The notes beneath the pieces were generated by a model. That model was not told where the DNA came from. It saw only the letters and a program-made list of their open reading frames with translations, and searched no databases. A stretch of 64,000 nucleotides of DNA from Paenibacillus nasutitermitis (GTDB taxonomy: Bacteria; Bacillota; Bacilli; Paenibacillales; Paenibacillaceae), in contig NZ_BMHP01000001.1 in assembly GCF_014641075.1 (NCBI RefSeq), positions 434,001 to 498,000 of the forward strand. Direction: 5' to 3'. Positions 26,370-36,700 of this stretch are shown piece by piece (position 1 is the first letter of the stretch; each line of letters begins with the position of its first letter). Both the position numbers and the translations under genes were made by a program.

Positions 26370-28562
26370 ATGATAACCAAAGAAGATTTTTTCGCGCGCA
26401 AGGAAGAGCAGACGGGTGTCACTCTGAATGATATCCAGAAGCAGGCCGTTCTCCAGACCGGGGGAGCACTGCTGCTGCTGGCTTCTCCGGGATCAGGGAA
26501 GACAACGACCATCATTATGAAGATCGGATATCTGATCCAGCAGAAAAAGGTTGATCCGTCGCGGATCAAGGCGGTCACGTTCAGCAGGGCATCGGCACTC
26601 GATATGAAGGAGCGTTTCAAGCGTTTGTTCCCGGAACTTAAGCCAATCGACTTTTCGACCATTCACAGCCTCGCCTTCGAGATTGTACGGGAACATTTCC
26701 GGCAGACCCGAACCGCGTATCAGATTATTGAAGGACATTTTGATAATAAAGAACAAGCCGGGGAGAACTATGATTCGCAGCAGCTTCACAAGAAACTCAT
26801 TTTGCGCAATGTGTACCAATCGATTACCGGCAACTTGATTACAGAGGATCAGATGGAAGAATTGACTACCTACATCAGCTACATCAAGAACAAAATGATT
26901 CCCAGCGACAAATGGGCCCAGGTCCCTTGTGAAGTGAAGCAGGCCGAGCGGATCCTCATTGCTTATGAGGAATTTAAGCGCTCCGGCAGCGGCTCGGGCA
27001 AGCTTCTGCTGGATTTTGACGATATGCTGACAACAGCCGGCGACGTGCTGAAGATGAACAGGGAACTGCTGGGCAAATACCAGCAAAGATATGATGTCCT
27101 GCTGACGGATGAAAGCCAGGATACCTCGCTCATCCAGCATGCCATTATTGAGGAGTTGGCAAGAGAGCATGGCAATCTGTGCGTGGTAGCCGATGACGAT
27201 CAGTCGATCTACAGCTGGAGAGGCGCGGAGCCCTCGTACCTGCTTCATTTTCGGGATGTTTATCCAGACGCCGTGATCTTGTATATGGAACAGAATTACC
27301 GTTCATCTGCGGATATTGTGAGCGTGGCGAACGGTTTTATCAAACGCAACAAGAAGCGCTATGACAAGAATATGTTTACGGCCAATGAGGCTCATGAGCC
27401 GGTTGCGATCCGCCATTTTACCGATTATAATCATCAATCCAAATATGTGGTGGAACATATCCATCAGCTGACGGAGCTGCGTGAGGTCGCGGTGCTTTAC
27501 CGGAACAGCTCATCGTCCATTATGCTGATGAATGAATGCGAGCGGTCCGGAGTGCCTTTTTATATGAAGGATTCGGATAACCGGTTCTTCTCCCACTGGA
27601 TCGTCAAGGACATGCTGAATATAATGCGGATGACCTATACGGACAAACGTTACGATCTTCTGGAGCAGGTGTATACGAAGCTCAATGGCTATATCACGAA
27701 GCACCAGATGAGCGTGCTGCGGGAAATTCAAAATAACGAATCGGTTTTTGACAATCTGTTGAGTTATGTGGATCTGCAGGAATATCAGCGCAAGCCGATT
27801 CAGGAATGCAAGGAAACGCTGCAGCAGATGAAGGGGATGCCGCCGCTTGAAGCGATCCGTGTGATCCGTACCAAGCTGGGTTACGACAAGGCGATTGACA
27901 AGATGGTGGATCGACTCGGCTTTCGCAAGGATTATTTGATCGGCAATTTGAATACGCTGGAAGAGATCGCAAGCACCCTAGGAAGCATGGAGGAATTTGC
28001 GGGGAGACTCAAACATCTGGAGGCGGTCATGAAAGCTTCCAGCTTCAACAACCATCAAAATGTCGTGACGTTATCGACTTTTCACAGCGCCAAGGGGCTG
28101 GAATTCGAGACGGTTTATATGATAGACCTGGTTGCGGGCGTCATCCCCTCGGCAGAGGATATGAAACAGCAGACGGAAGGGAATGCCGAACCGATGGAGG
28201 AGGCCGTCCGCCTGTTCTATGTGGGGATGACAAGAGCGAAACGTCATCTGGAGCTGTTAACCTACAAATACCGCGATGGGGTGAAAATGGACGAGTCCGC
28301 ATTCGTCGGCGAGGTTGCAAGACTGCTAAACCCCGCCAAGCTGACCGTGAGAACGGAAGAACCGGAAAGCCCCATGGACCCGAATGCGCTCACACAGCGG
28401 AGCGACCTCGTGATCGGCCGGATAATCGAGCATCGCGTGTTTGGCCGCGGTGAAATTATGAAGCTGACTGAAGAGCGTGTCCATATTGAATTCCAGACCG
28501 GGGCCAAGGCGCTTTCGCTTCAGACTTGTCTGGACAAAGGGATATTGACGCCAGTTGAGTAG
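26370..28562 (+). CDS. UvrD/Rep/PcrA-type ATP-dependent DNA helicase
   Basis: This 730-residue SF1A helicase unwinds DNA 3-prime to 5-prime using ATP. Motif I is ASPGSGKTTT (38-47); motif Ia, VTFSRASALDM, and FSTIHSLAFEI follow. Motif II is LLTDESQDTS (about 245-254), motif III is ADDDQSIYSWRGA (about 273-285), motif IV includes EQNYRSS, motif V is TLSTFHSAKGLEFETVYMIDL (given as TFHSAKGLEFETVYM) and motif VI is VGMTRAKRHLEL (about 618-629). It has a short C-terminal tail with GQXGEI-like sequence (VFGRGEIMKL). PcrA, the main helicase of this type in Bacilli, usually is around 740-780 residues, so this may be an accessory UvrD-like helicase rather than PcrA. Confidence 0.9.
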   Translation: MITKEDFFARKEEQTGVTLNDIQKQAVLQTGGALLLLASPGSGKTTTIIMKIGYLIQQKKVDPSRIKAVTFSRASALDMKERFKRLFPELKPIDFSTIHSLAFEIVREHFRQTRTAYQIIEGHFDNKEQAGENYDSQQLHKKLILRNVYQSITGNLITEDQMEELTTYISYIKNKMIPSDKWAQVPCEVKQAERILIAYEEFKRSGSGSGKLLLDFDDMLTTAGDVLKMNRELLGKYQQRYDVLLTDESQDTSLIQHAIIEELAREHGNLCVVADDDQSIYSWRGAEPSYLLHFRDVYPDAVILYMEQNYRSSADIVSVANGFIKRNKKRYDKNMFTANEAHEPVAIRHFTDYNHQSKYVVEHIHQLTELREVAVLYRNSSSSIMLMNECERSGVPFYMKDSDNRFFSHWIVKDMLNIMRMTYTDKRYDLLEQVYTKLNGYITKHQMSVLREIQNNESVFDNLLSYVDLQEYQRKPIQECKETLQQMKGMPPLEAIRVIRTKLGYDKAIDKMVDRLGFRKDYLIGNLNTLEEIASTLGSMEEFAGRLKHLEAVMKASSFNNHQNVVTLSTFHSAKGLEFETVYMIDLVAGVIPSAEDMKQQTEGNAEPMEEAVRLFYVGMTRAKRHLELLTYKYRDGVKMDESAFVGEVARLLNPAKLTVRTEEPESPMDPNALTQRSDLVIGRIIEHRVFGRGEIMKLTEERVHIEFQTGAKALSLQTCLDKGILTPVE

Positions 28563-28751
28563 AAATCAATAGTTGCCCAAATTGCACCTGCAATGTCATA
28601 ATTAAGCATTCGAAAAAAGAAAGAGAGTGATTAATATGAAAGTCTGCAATTCCATTGTTCACCGAATGAATGTAGAGGTACGGATGGGATAATCGTTAAG
28701 CGATACTTATTCCCTTCCGAGCAAAACTCAAAATATGGAGGGAAAACACAT

Positions 28752-29531
28752 ATGTCTTTTAGTTATTATGGGGAACTATGCACTGAGGTTTACGATCATA
28801 CAAAAAAGATCGGCCAGTCCATTGATGGCGATATCGACTATTACCGGAATGAGTTAAAGCACACCAAGGGGCGTATTCTTGAAGCCATGGCCGGCTCCGG
28901 AAGAGTATTGATTCCTTTGCTTGAATCCGGCCTTACTGTTGATGGCGTCGATTATTCACCGGAAATGCTGGCTTCCTGCCGCAGACGCTGCGACGAACGC
29001 GGACTAAGCTGCCAGTTATATGAAGCCGATCTGCAGGCCCTTTCATTGCCTCAGAAATATGAAGCCATCATTATTCCCGGCGGGTCGTTTTTGTTGATTG
29101 AACAGCGTGAAGCGGCATTAATTGTTTTAGAAAAGCTTTATGAGCATCTGGAGCCCGGCGGCCGGCTCATCCTTGATTTATTTCTTCCAGATCACAATAC
29201 TCGTACGGCTGAGGTCGGCAAATATGAGGGGGTAGCAACTCATCATCTTCCAGGTGGCGATATCATTACTATGGAGAGCAAATGCGTGGAAGCGGATCTG
29301 TTTTTCCATCAGTACAAAGTCTCTTATCTGAAATATGAGAAGTGGCGGAAGGGAAAGCTGATTCAATCGGAATTGCAGCGTGTTGCCATCCGCTGGTACG
29401 GTTTGGAGGAATTCAAGTTTATATTGCAAAGCATCGGATTCCAACAGGTTACGATTTCCGCCGACTTTGAGAATGGGAAAAAACCGACTCATGGCAATCA
29501 GAAATTCGTATTTCAAGGTATAAAAAAGTAG
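28752..29531 (+). CDS. Class I SAM-dependent methyltransferase
   Basis: This 259-residue enzyme has the Rossmann-like fold of SAM-dependent methyltransferases. Motif I is ILEAMAGSGRVLIPL (about 42-56; an A replaces the usual GxGxG first glycine), followed by GVDYSPEML (about 64-72), the post-motif II AIIIPGGSFLLI and the hydrophobic strand PGGRLILDLF. A GGAGGG site stands before the ATG. The substrate is unknown; the nearest analogues are small-molecule methyltransferases. There is no partner gene nearby. The 190 bases before it contain no convincing gene. Confidence 0.85.
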   Translation: MSFSYYGELCTEVYDHTKKIGQSIDGDIDYYRNELKHTKGRILEAMAGSGRVLIPLLESGLTVDGVDYSPEMLASCRRRCDERGLSCQLYEADLQALSLPQKYEAIIIPGGSFLLIEQREAALIVLEKLYEHLEPGGRLILDLFLPDHNTRTAEVGKYEGVATHHLPGGDIITMESKCVEADLFFHQYKVSYLKYEKWRKGKLIQSELQRVAIRWYGLEEFKFILQSIGFQQVTISADFENGKKPTHGNQKFVFQGIKK

Positions 29532-29593
29532 CGTCAGACGCGATAAGCGGTCAACCCGGAGCTTGTCCAATAATAGAAAAGAACAATCATCCC

Positions 29594-29625
29594 AAAAAGC
29601 CCGTGCCAGTTAACACGGGCTTTTT
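29594..29625. terminator. Terminator after the methyltransferase
   Basis: AAAAAGCCCGTG pairs with CACGGGCTTTTT around an 8-base loop. Flanking A and T runs make it usable from either strand. Confidence 0.88.
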
Positions 29626-29658
29626 GAGATGAGAATCAAAAGGAATATCAGGTTTAGG

Positions 29659-29688
29659 TTGACACTGATAATCATTATCAATTAAGAT
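29659..29688 (+). promoter_or_regulatory. Promoter overlapped by an exact Fur box
   Basis: TTGACA (29659-29664) and TAAGAT (29683-29688) are 18 bases apart. Between them, at 29666-29680, lies TGATAATCATTATCA, an exact match to the 7-1-7 Fur consensus (TGATAATNATTATCA) of Bacilli. The position, covering the spacer, is as expected for iron-dependent repression. Confidence 0.78.
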
Positions 29689-29734
29689 GGAACTATTCCT
29701 ATACCTAATAAGAGCCAAGGAGCTGAAAGTATCC

Positions 29735-30538
29735 ATGTTGCCCGATTTCTATATAAACAGGCAGAAGTTCCCGCTGCATTTTTCCTCGGTTATTGTGCGC
29801 AGCGACCGGAGCCTTGTAGCGGCTTCGCCGGGACAGGGGATATTCCTGAAATGCGGAAACGAAGTCTGGCGTCTCCTATCCGACGGCCTTCCGGAAGGTA
29901 CGGCGGTGAACCGGCTGCAAATGTCCGGCGGCGTTACCTACGCCTGCACGAATAAAGGCTTGTTCCGCCTAAAGACCACCGAATGGCAGGTTGAAGAGGT
30001 TGGCCATCCTTGTTACCAATATAAGGAAGAATGGGGTTACGGCTTTGCCGCCACCCAATCAGGCCTTTATTATAAATCGGGGGACAACTGGAAGGAATCC
30101 GCCTACAAAAATACCATCGTCTATGATTTTTTATTTACACCCCACTATTTATATATTGGACTTGATCATGGCATCAGCATGTACGACCGGATAACAGACC
30201 GCTGGGCTGCGTTTGAGCTTGGGTTCGGGGTTACGGCGCTGGCCGCCACCAAAGATAATCTGTTTGGTTCAACTGTGAAAGGGGAACTCGTTGTCAGCAA
30301 TGGCCAAGGAGGCTTCAGCACAATTCAGTTTCCCGATATTTTCATTTTCTCGGTCATTTCCAAGCATGCACGGGTGTATGTATGCACGGACAAGGGGCTT
30401 TACCGCATCGGAAAGCTTGGGGACAGGCTGACGCTATTTTCCGTAAAACCAGGCGTGCCGGTAACGGATATCGACTGGCTGGGAACGGAGCTATATATGG
30501 CTACGCTTTCCAAAGGCGTACAAATGATGCTGACGTAA
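29735..30538 (+). CDS. Beta-propeller-like protein, probably iron (Fur) regulated
   Basis: This 267-residue protein has a repeating pattern of short beta strands with recurring blocks (for example YACTNKGLFRLKTTEWQVEE, GFAATQSGLYYKSGDNWKE, YVCTDKGLYRIGKLGDRL), each about 40 residues, consistent with a six-bladed propeller. No signal peptide, membrane segment or catalytic motif is visible. The ATG at 29687 overlaps the -10 box, so I take the in-frame ATG at 29735, with AAGGAG about 12 bases upstream; the spacing is long. The exact Fur box in its promoter suggests it is made under iron starvation. It might be a scaffolding or ligand-binding protein in iron uptake, but no iron transporter is adjacent. 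Confidence 0.7.
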   Translation: MLPDFYINRQKFPLHFSSVIVRSDRSLVAASPGQGIFLKCGNEVWRLLSDGLPEGTAVNRLQMSGGVTYACTNKGLFRLKTTEWQVEEVGHPCYQYKEEWGYGFAATQSGLYYKSGDNWKESAYKNTIVYDFLFTPHYLYIGLDHGISMYDRITDRWAAFELGFGVTALAATKDNLFGSTVKGELVVSNGQGGFSTIQFPDIFIFSVISKHARVYVCTDKGLYRIGKLGDRLTLFSVKPGVPVTDIDWLGTELYMATLSKGVQMMLT

Positions 30539-30602
30539 GTCTTGACGGCCGGACTTCCAGTCGACCCGATGCTGCTGTCCCGCGATAATGGAAAATTTTA
30601 AA

Positions 30603-30645
30603 TCGGCAGCTTGCCTGAATTTGGGCAACAGCCGGTTTTTTTTAT
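30603..30645 (+). terminator. Terminator after the propeller gene
   Basis: CGGCAGCTTGCC and GGGCAACAGCCG form an imperfect stem with a 7-base loop, followed by seven T. It separates the propeller gene from the giant repeat gene. Confidence 0.72.
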
Positions 30646-30708
30646 TTTTCACGTTTAATGCCGAGGATTTGAGAAGCTGACCTCCCGAAATGATTCTTCT
30701 TTTATGTG

Positions 30709-30736
30709 ACCTGCCTATAGGTGAATGCATATGATA
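30709..30736 (+). promoter_or_regulatory. Sigma K-type promoter of the giant repeat protein gene
   Basis: CATATGATA (30728-30736) matches the mother-cell -10 pattern CATANNNTA, and AC at 30709-30710 lies 17 bases upstream, within the 16-17 range known for sigma K. Transcription would start about 30 bases before the ATG, leaving room for the GAAGGAGAGGG ribosome site. Confidence 0.58.
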
Positions 30737-30770
30737 CCTATGACATTTCAGGCGGAAGAAGGAGAGGGCT

Positions 30771-33700
30771 ATGGCCAAGAACAGCAAAGGGAAGAGTCCC
30801 AAAGGACGAAAACCGTTATTTTTCGTAGACAATCCAAACACTTCGGAATTGGAATGGATTGAGAATTTACAGAAAAACAAGCAGCCGGTGCGACGGACAG
30901 TGGACGATCGAACCGTTACGGTCAATTCGGTGGCTGCTTTAGAGGAGCCATCGGCAGACTTGCAAACCGGTGAGCCGACGGTCGAAGATACCTCAGCGGA
31001 GGAGGCAGGAATAGAACAAAGCCCCATAGAGGAACAAAGTGACTCCGCGGATCTGGTTGAAGAAGACGGAATTCGTGCTGAGAATGATGGGCAGGCGGTG
31101 GATCCGCTGCTTCAGACAGATGCCCTGGTGGAGACGGGAGATCAGAAAGTCGTCGCTTCAATTCAGACTGAACAACCGATCCTCGCAGAGGCAGTCAGCA
31201 AAGAGGAGCGTGTAGAAGAGAAGCGGCTTCCGGATCCTGCTATTCCCTTCATTTATACCGATGATATCGCAGACGATGCGATTACCTTCGACAAGCTTGC
31301 ACCGGGCGCAGTTGAAACCTCCCGTATAAAACCGGGCGCCGTTCAAACAGAATCGCTGGCTGACTTTTCCGTTGAAAGCATCAAAATCGCCGAGGGAGCG
31401 ATTAATGCTTCCAAAATCGCCCCTGAATCCATTATGAGCGATCATCTTACCCGAAACGCCATATCCGGTGCCAAAATACGCGACCGTTCCATCACCGGTG
31501 AGAAAATACGGGACGGCAGCGTCACCTCGGAGAAGCTCGCGGACCGGACGATCAGCGCCGACAAACTCGCAGAGGGCTCAATCGAGGCAAAGCACCTGAA
31601 GCCGTTCATAATAACGACAGATCTTATCGGCGATCAGTCGGTGACGTCCAGTAAACTCAGGAGCGGAGCGATCCGGACAGAGAACATCGCCAATGATGCC
31701 ATTCATACTTCCAAAATGGCTGACGGGTCCGTTACCAAGTCCAAGCTTCGTGATCAAGCGGTAACGGGCGATAAGCTTGCAGCAGGTTCTATTGATTCCG
31801 TGCATCTGAAGCCAGGTCTGCTGCTGGCTGAGCATGTTTCGGATGGGATTGTGCTGGGAAAGCATCTGGCCCCGGGCGAAATCAACGCCATTCACCTGGC
31901 CGAAGGAGCAGTGAGCTCCAAACAACTGGAGGAAGGGGCCGTAAACGGGCCGGCAATCGCACAGGCAGCAGTCGGACCGCTTCATCTGCAAGACGGAGCT
32001 GTAAACGCCGCCCATATCGGAGCTGATGAAATTGGATCCCAGCATATCGCCGATTTGGCTGTTACTTCCCCCAAGATTGCCGATATGTCCATCTCAACGA
32101 TCAAGCTGGTCGATCATGCCATAACGTCATCCAAAATCGCGGACCAAAGCATTACTGCCGCCAAGATAACGGATGAAGCGGTTCAGACCCGCCATCTTGG
32201 GCGTTCAAGCATCAGTGCGGATAAGATTGCGGAGGAAAGCATTGAGGAGCAGCATTTGTCCGCTGATTCGGTCAGAGGCAAACAGCTGGCAGCCGACAGC
32301 GTGGACACCATTCATCTGGCAGACAAGTCGGTCACGACGAAGAAGCTGGCGGCGGGGGCTGTCCAGAGAATCCACCTTAGCACGGAGGCGGTCAGCGGAG
32401 AACAGCTGGCAGCCGGCGCTGTGAGTGAAAGCAAGCTGGCAGCTGGCAGCGTCAGTGTCGGGAAGATCGCCGACCACGCCGTTCAGACCCGCCATCTGAG
32501 TGACGAGTCGATTACCTTCGATAAGATCGCGCCAGATGCAATCCGCGCTTATCATCTGTATGAAGGTTCCGTTGGCGAAGACGCCATCTCTCCGGAGTCG
32601 GTTGGATCCGCCCATTTGCAGAAAAACCTGATTCAGGCTTCGCATCTTGCAGAAAACTCTGTGGGCGCTTATGCCCTGCAGGATGGCGCAGTGAAATCGT
32701 CTAAGCTTGCACCTGGATCCGTGATGGAGAAACATCTGGCCCAGGGAGCCGTATTCTCTCATCATCTTGCCGATCATATTGTGAATTCCCTCAAACTGTC
32801 CCCGGAGAGTGTTTCCACGGATAAGCTGTCCGATTGGGCTGTAAACACAGCGAAGCTTGCAGACAGCAGTGTTACAACAGCGAAGCTTGCATCCCATGCC
32901 GTGACTGGGGGGCAGATAGCCCCGCAAACCGTAGAAGGTGCCCATCTGGCAGCAGGTATTATCGAAAGCGGGCATATCGGTGCCGGTGCCATTCATACTA
33001 CTCATCTGGGGAGATCGGCCGTCGTCAGCGAAACACTGGCTGAAGGGGCTGTAACCGGAGAGAAGTTGGCACAAGGAGCGGTGAACAGCGGACATCTGGA
33101 GAATGAATCGGTGGTCAGCAGGCATTTGGCGGAACAATCCGTGCTGGGTGTCCATCTTGGCAATGAAAGTGTGGGTGAACGGCATCTCGGCAGAGAAGCT
33201 GTGACTGAAGATAAGCTTGCCGCGGGAAGTGTCGGGAGCGTTCATTTGCAAAATGGCGTCGTAGGTCCACAGGCTCTGCAGGATGGGGCGGTTCTTAGCT
33301 GGCATGTGGGCCGGGGAGTAATTGATACCGGTCATTTGGCTGATTTGCTGATCGGAAGCAACCACCTGCAGAAAGACAGTATTGAGCAGCAGCATTTGAC
33401 GGATCAGGCTGTGGGTACGGGGCAACTGGCTGCTGGAGCGGTTACCGGCGAGAAACTGGCTCCTGTGTCGGTAAATGGCGACCATATCCAATTGGAAAGC
33501 ATAGCCGGTAAACATTTGAAGGCGGAGTCGATTCAGGGTTATCATCTCCGCAAAGGATCCATTACGCAGGCGCATCTGGCAACGGAGCTGTTTGCTTTCG
33601 AGAAAGCACCGGATGGCATCCTGCCCGGCGGCAAAATCAAACCCGGAACCATTGGGGCGAAACACCTGGAGAAAAACCTCATCGGCAGGGAGCAGCTTGC

Positions 33701-36700
33701 CGCGGATGCTGTCAGTGAGACGGAGCTTCAGGACGGGGCTGTAACCTTTGCCAAACTTGCGGCTCAGTCCGTGTCGAAGGAGCAGTTGATTGACGGATCC
33801 GTCGGAGAACGCGCTCTTGCTGAGGGGGCGGTCACAAAAGACAAATTGGCGGGCAACGCCGTTGGGACAGAGGCTCTTATTGACGGTGCAGTGACGGCAG
33901 AGAAGCTGTCTGCTGCATCAGTCGGCAGCGGCGCGCTGGTCGATGGTGCGGTAACCGAAGCGAAGCTTGCTGTGAAGTCAGTGGACACCGCTGCGTTGGC
34001 CGATGAAGCAGTGACAACGGCAAAGCTTGCATTGGCGGCAGTCACCTCTGTGGAGCTGGCCAATGGCGCGGTAACAGGAGCAAAGCTGGCAGCCGGTGCA
34101 GTCGAAACAGCTGCGCTTGCGGAGGGCGCGGTCAGTGGCGGGAAGCTTGCGCCGGATTCGGTTACAGCCGACAAGCTGGCACCGGGAGCAGTTGCTGCGC
34201 ACATCTTGGCAAACGGGGCCGTTACAAGCAGCAAGCTAAGTGAAGGAGCTGTAAATTCGGCAGCATTGGACGCTGGAGCGGTGACCGGTGAGAAGCTGGC
34301 TTCCGGCGCCGTTGGAACCAATGCACTGGGGGCCAGCGCTGTCACGGAAACGAAACTGGCGCCGGGAGCTGTAACGAGTATGAAACTGGCGGACGGCTCT
34401 GTCGGTTCCGATAAACTCGCAGAAGCGGCGGTAACCAATGATAAGCTGGCAGCAGGATCCGTTAGGGCTGATTCACTTGCCGATGGAGCGGTAACCGGGG
34501 CGAAGTTAGCAGCGGGATCGGTGACGGGATACTCGCTGGCACAGGGCGTGGTTACCGAGGAAAAGCTGGGCGAGGGAGCGGTTGGCTTCGCAGCGCTGGC
34601 AAATCGGGTGGTCACGGAAGCGAAACTTGCGCTCGGCGCGGTTGTGACGGAATCCTTGTCTCATGGAGCGGTAACGGCTGAGAAGCTGGGTGACGGAGCG
34701 GTTGGACCGGATGCGCTGGCAGAAGGTGCCGTGACAGCAGCGAAGCTTGCGCCGGAGGCAGTAGGCGAAGAAGCATTGGCAGGCAGCTCAGTAACGAGTG
34801 AAAAGCTCGCTGCAGGCTCGGTAAGGTCAGAAACGCTGGCAGATGAATCGGTAACGGACAGGAAGCTGGCACCCAATGCAGTTACCGGAAAGGCATTGGC
34901 AGATGAGGCCGTGACGGGAGCGAAGCTGGCGGCGGGAGCCGTGACTTCGGAGAAACTCGAAGCAGGCACAATCCTTTCGGATCATTTGGTGGATGGCGCT
35001 GTGACCGCAGCAAAGCTGGAGCAGGGAGCCGTAACCACGGATGCGCTGGCCGATGGAGCTGTCGAGGGAGCGAAGCTGGCGGCTGGGGCTGTAACTTCGG
35101 AGAAACTTGAAGCAGACACGGTCCTTTCGGATCATTTGGTGGATGGAGCTGTGACCGCAGTGAAGCTGGGTCAGGGAGCCGTAACTGCGGATGCGCTGGC
35201 CGATGGAGCTGTCGGAGGAGCGAAGCTGGCGGATGGGGCAGTGACCGCGGATGCGCTGGCTGATGGAGCTGTCGAGGGAGCGAAGCTGGCGGCAGGAGCC
35301 GTGACCGCGGATGCGCTGGCTGATGGAGCTGTCGGGGGAGCGAAGCTGGCGGCGGGAGCCGTGACTTCGGAGAAACTTGAAGCAGGCACGGTCCTTTCGG
35401 ATCATTTGGTGGATGGTGCTGTGACCGCAGCGAAGCTGGGTCAGGGAGCTGTGACCGCGGATGCGCTGGCCGACGGAGCTGTCGGGGGAGTGAAGCTGAC
35501 GGCTGGGGCTGTAACCGCGGATACGCTGGCTGATGGAGCTGTCGAGGGAGCGAAGCTGGCGTCTGGAGCCGTGACCGCGGATGCGCTGGCTGATGGTGCT
35601 GTTGGAGGAGCGAAGCTGGCGTCTGGAGCCGTGACCGCGGATGCGCTGGCTGATGGGGCTGTCGGGGAAGCGAAGCTGGCGGCAGGAGCCGTAACTTCGG
35701 AGAAACTCGAAGCAGGCACGGTCCTTTCGGATCATTTGGTGGATGGTGCTGTGACCGCAGCGAAACTGGGGCAGGGAGCTGTAACCGCGGATGCGCTTGC
35801 CGATGGAGCTGTCGGGGGAGCGAAGCTGGCGGCTGGGGCTGTGACTTCGGAGAAACTCGGTACGGAAACGGTTCGCGAGGATCATTTGGCTGATGGAGCT
35901 GTGAGCGCAGCGAAGCTGGGTCAGGGAGCTGTAACCGCGGATTCGCTGGCCGACGGAGTTGTCGGAGGAGCGAAACTTGCGGCAGGAGCCGTAACATCGG
36001 AGAAACTCGGTACGGAAACGGTTCGCGAGGATCATTTGGTGGATGGCGCTGTGACCGCAGCGAAGCTTTCTTCAGGAGCCGTAACCGCGGATGCGCTGGC
36101 CGACGGAGTTGTCGGAGGAGCGAAGCTTGCGGCAGGAGCCGTAACTTCGGAGAAACTCGGTACGGAAACGGTTCGCGAGGATCATTTGGTGGATGGCGCT
36201 GTGACCGCAGCGAAGCTGGGTCAGGGAGCCGTGACCGCGGATGCGCTGGCTGATGGAGCTGTCGGGGAAGCGAAGCTGGCAACTGGCGCGGTTCATGCCG
36301 ATGCGATAGCCGCACATGCGGTAACCCGGGATAAAATTGGCGAAGGAGCGGTGGGATCAGAGGCCGTCGCGGATGGTGCGATTTCAGCATCAAAGCTGGC
36401 TCCCGGCTCGGTAACCTCAGAGGTCCTGGCTGATCAGGCGATTACTGGAGCTAAGCTTGCCGCCGCAATTGTCACCACAAGCACGATCGCTGACGGGGCG
36501 GTGACCAGAAGTAAACTGGCTGAGGATGCTTTCGGGGGAGATTGCCTTCAGGACGGAGCGGTGACCGCCTCGAAGCTCGCTTCCGGCTCGGTCGGTCAAG
36601 AGCAGCTGCAGGCAGGAGCCGTGACTCTGGGCAAAATCGCACCCCGATCCATTACGACTTCCAATATTATTGCTGGTTCCGTCGAAAGTGAACTGCTCTG

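Noticed and set aside
28637..28693. 18-codon frame before the methyltransferase gene
   Set aside because: Only a weak ribosome site and no sequence support; it may be chance.
34827..36393. Long minus-strand frames (up to 503 codons) rich in Arg, Pro, Ser or His
   Set aside because: They are by-products of the 30-bp periodicity of the giant gene on the plus strand; they have no ribosome sites and only repeat the same unit in antisense.
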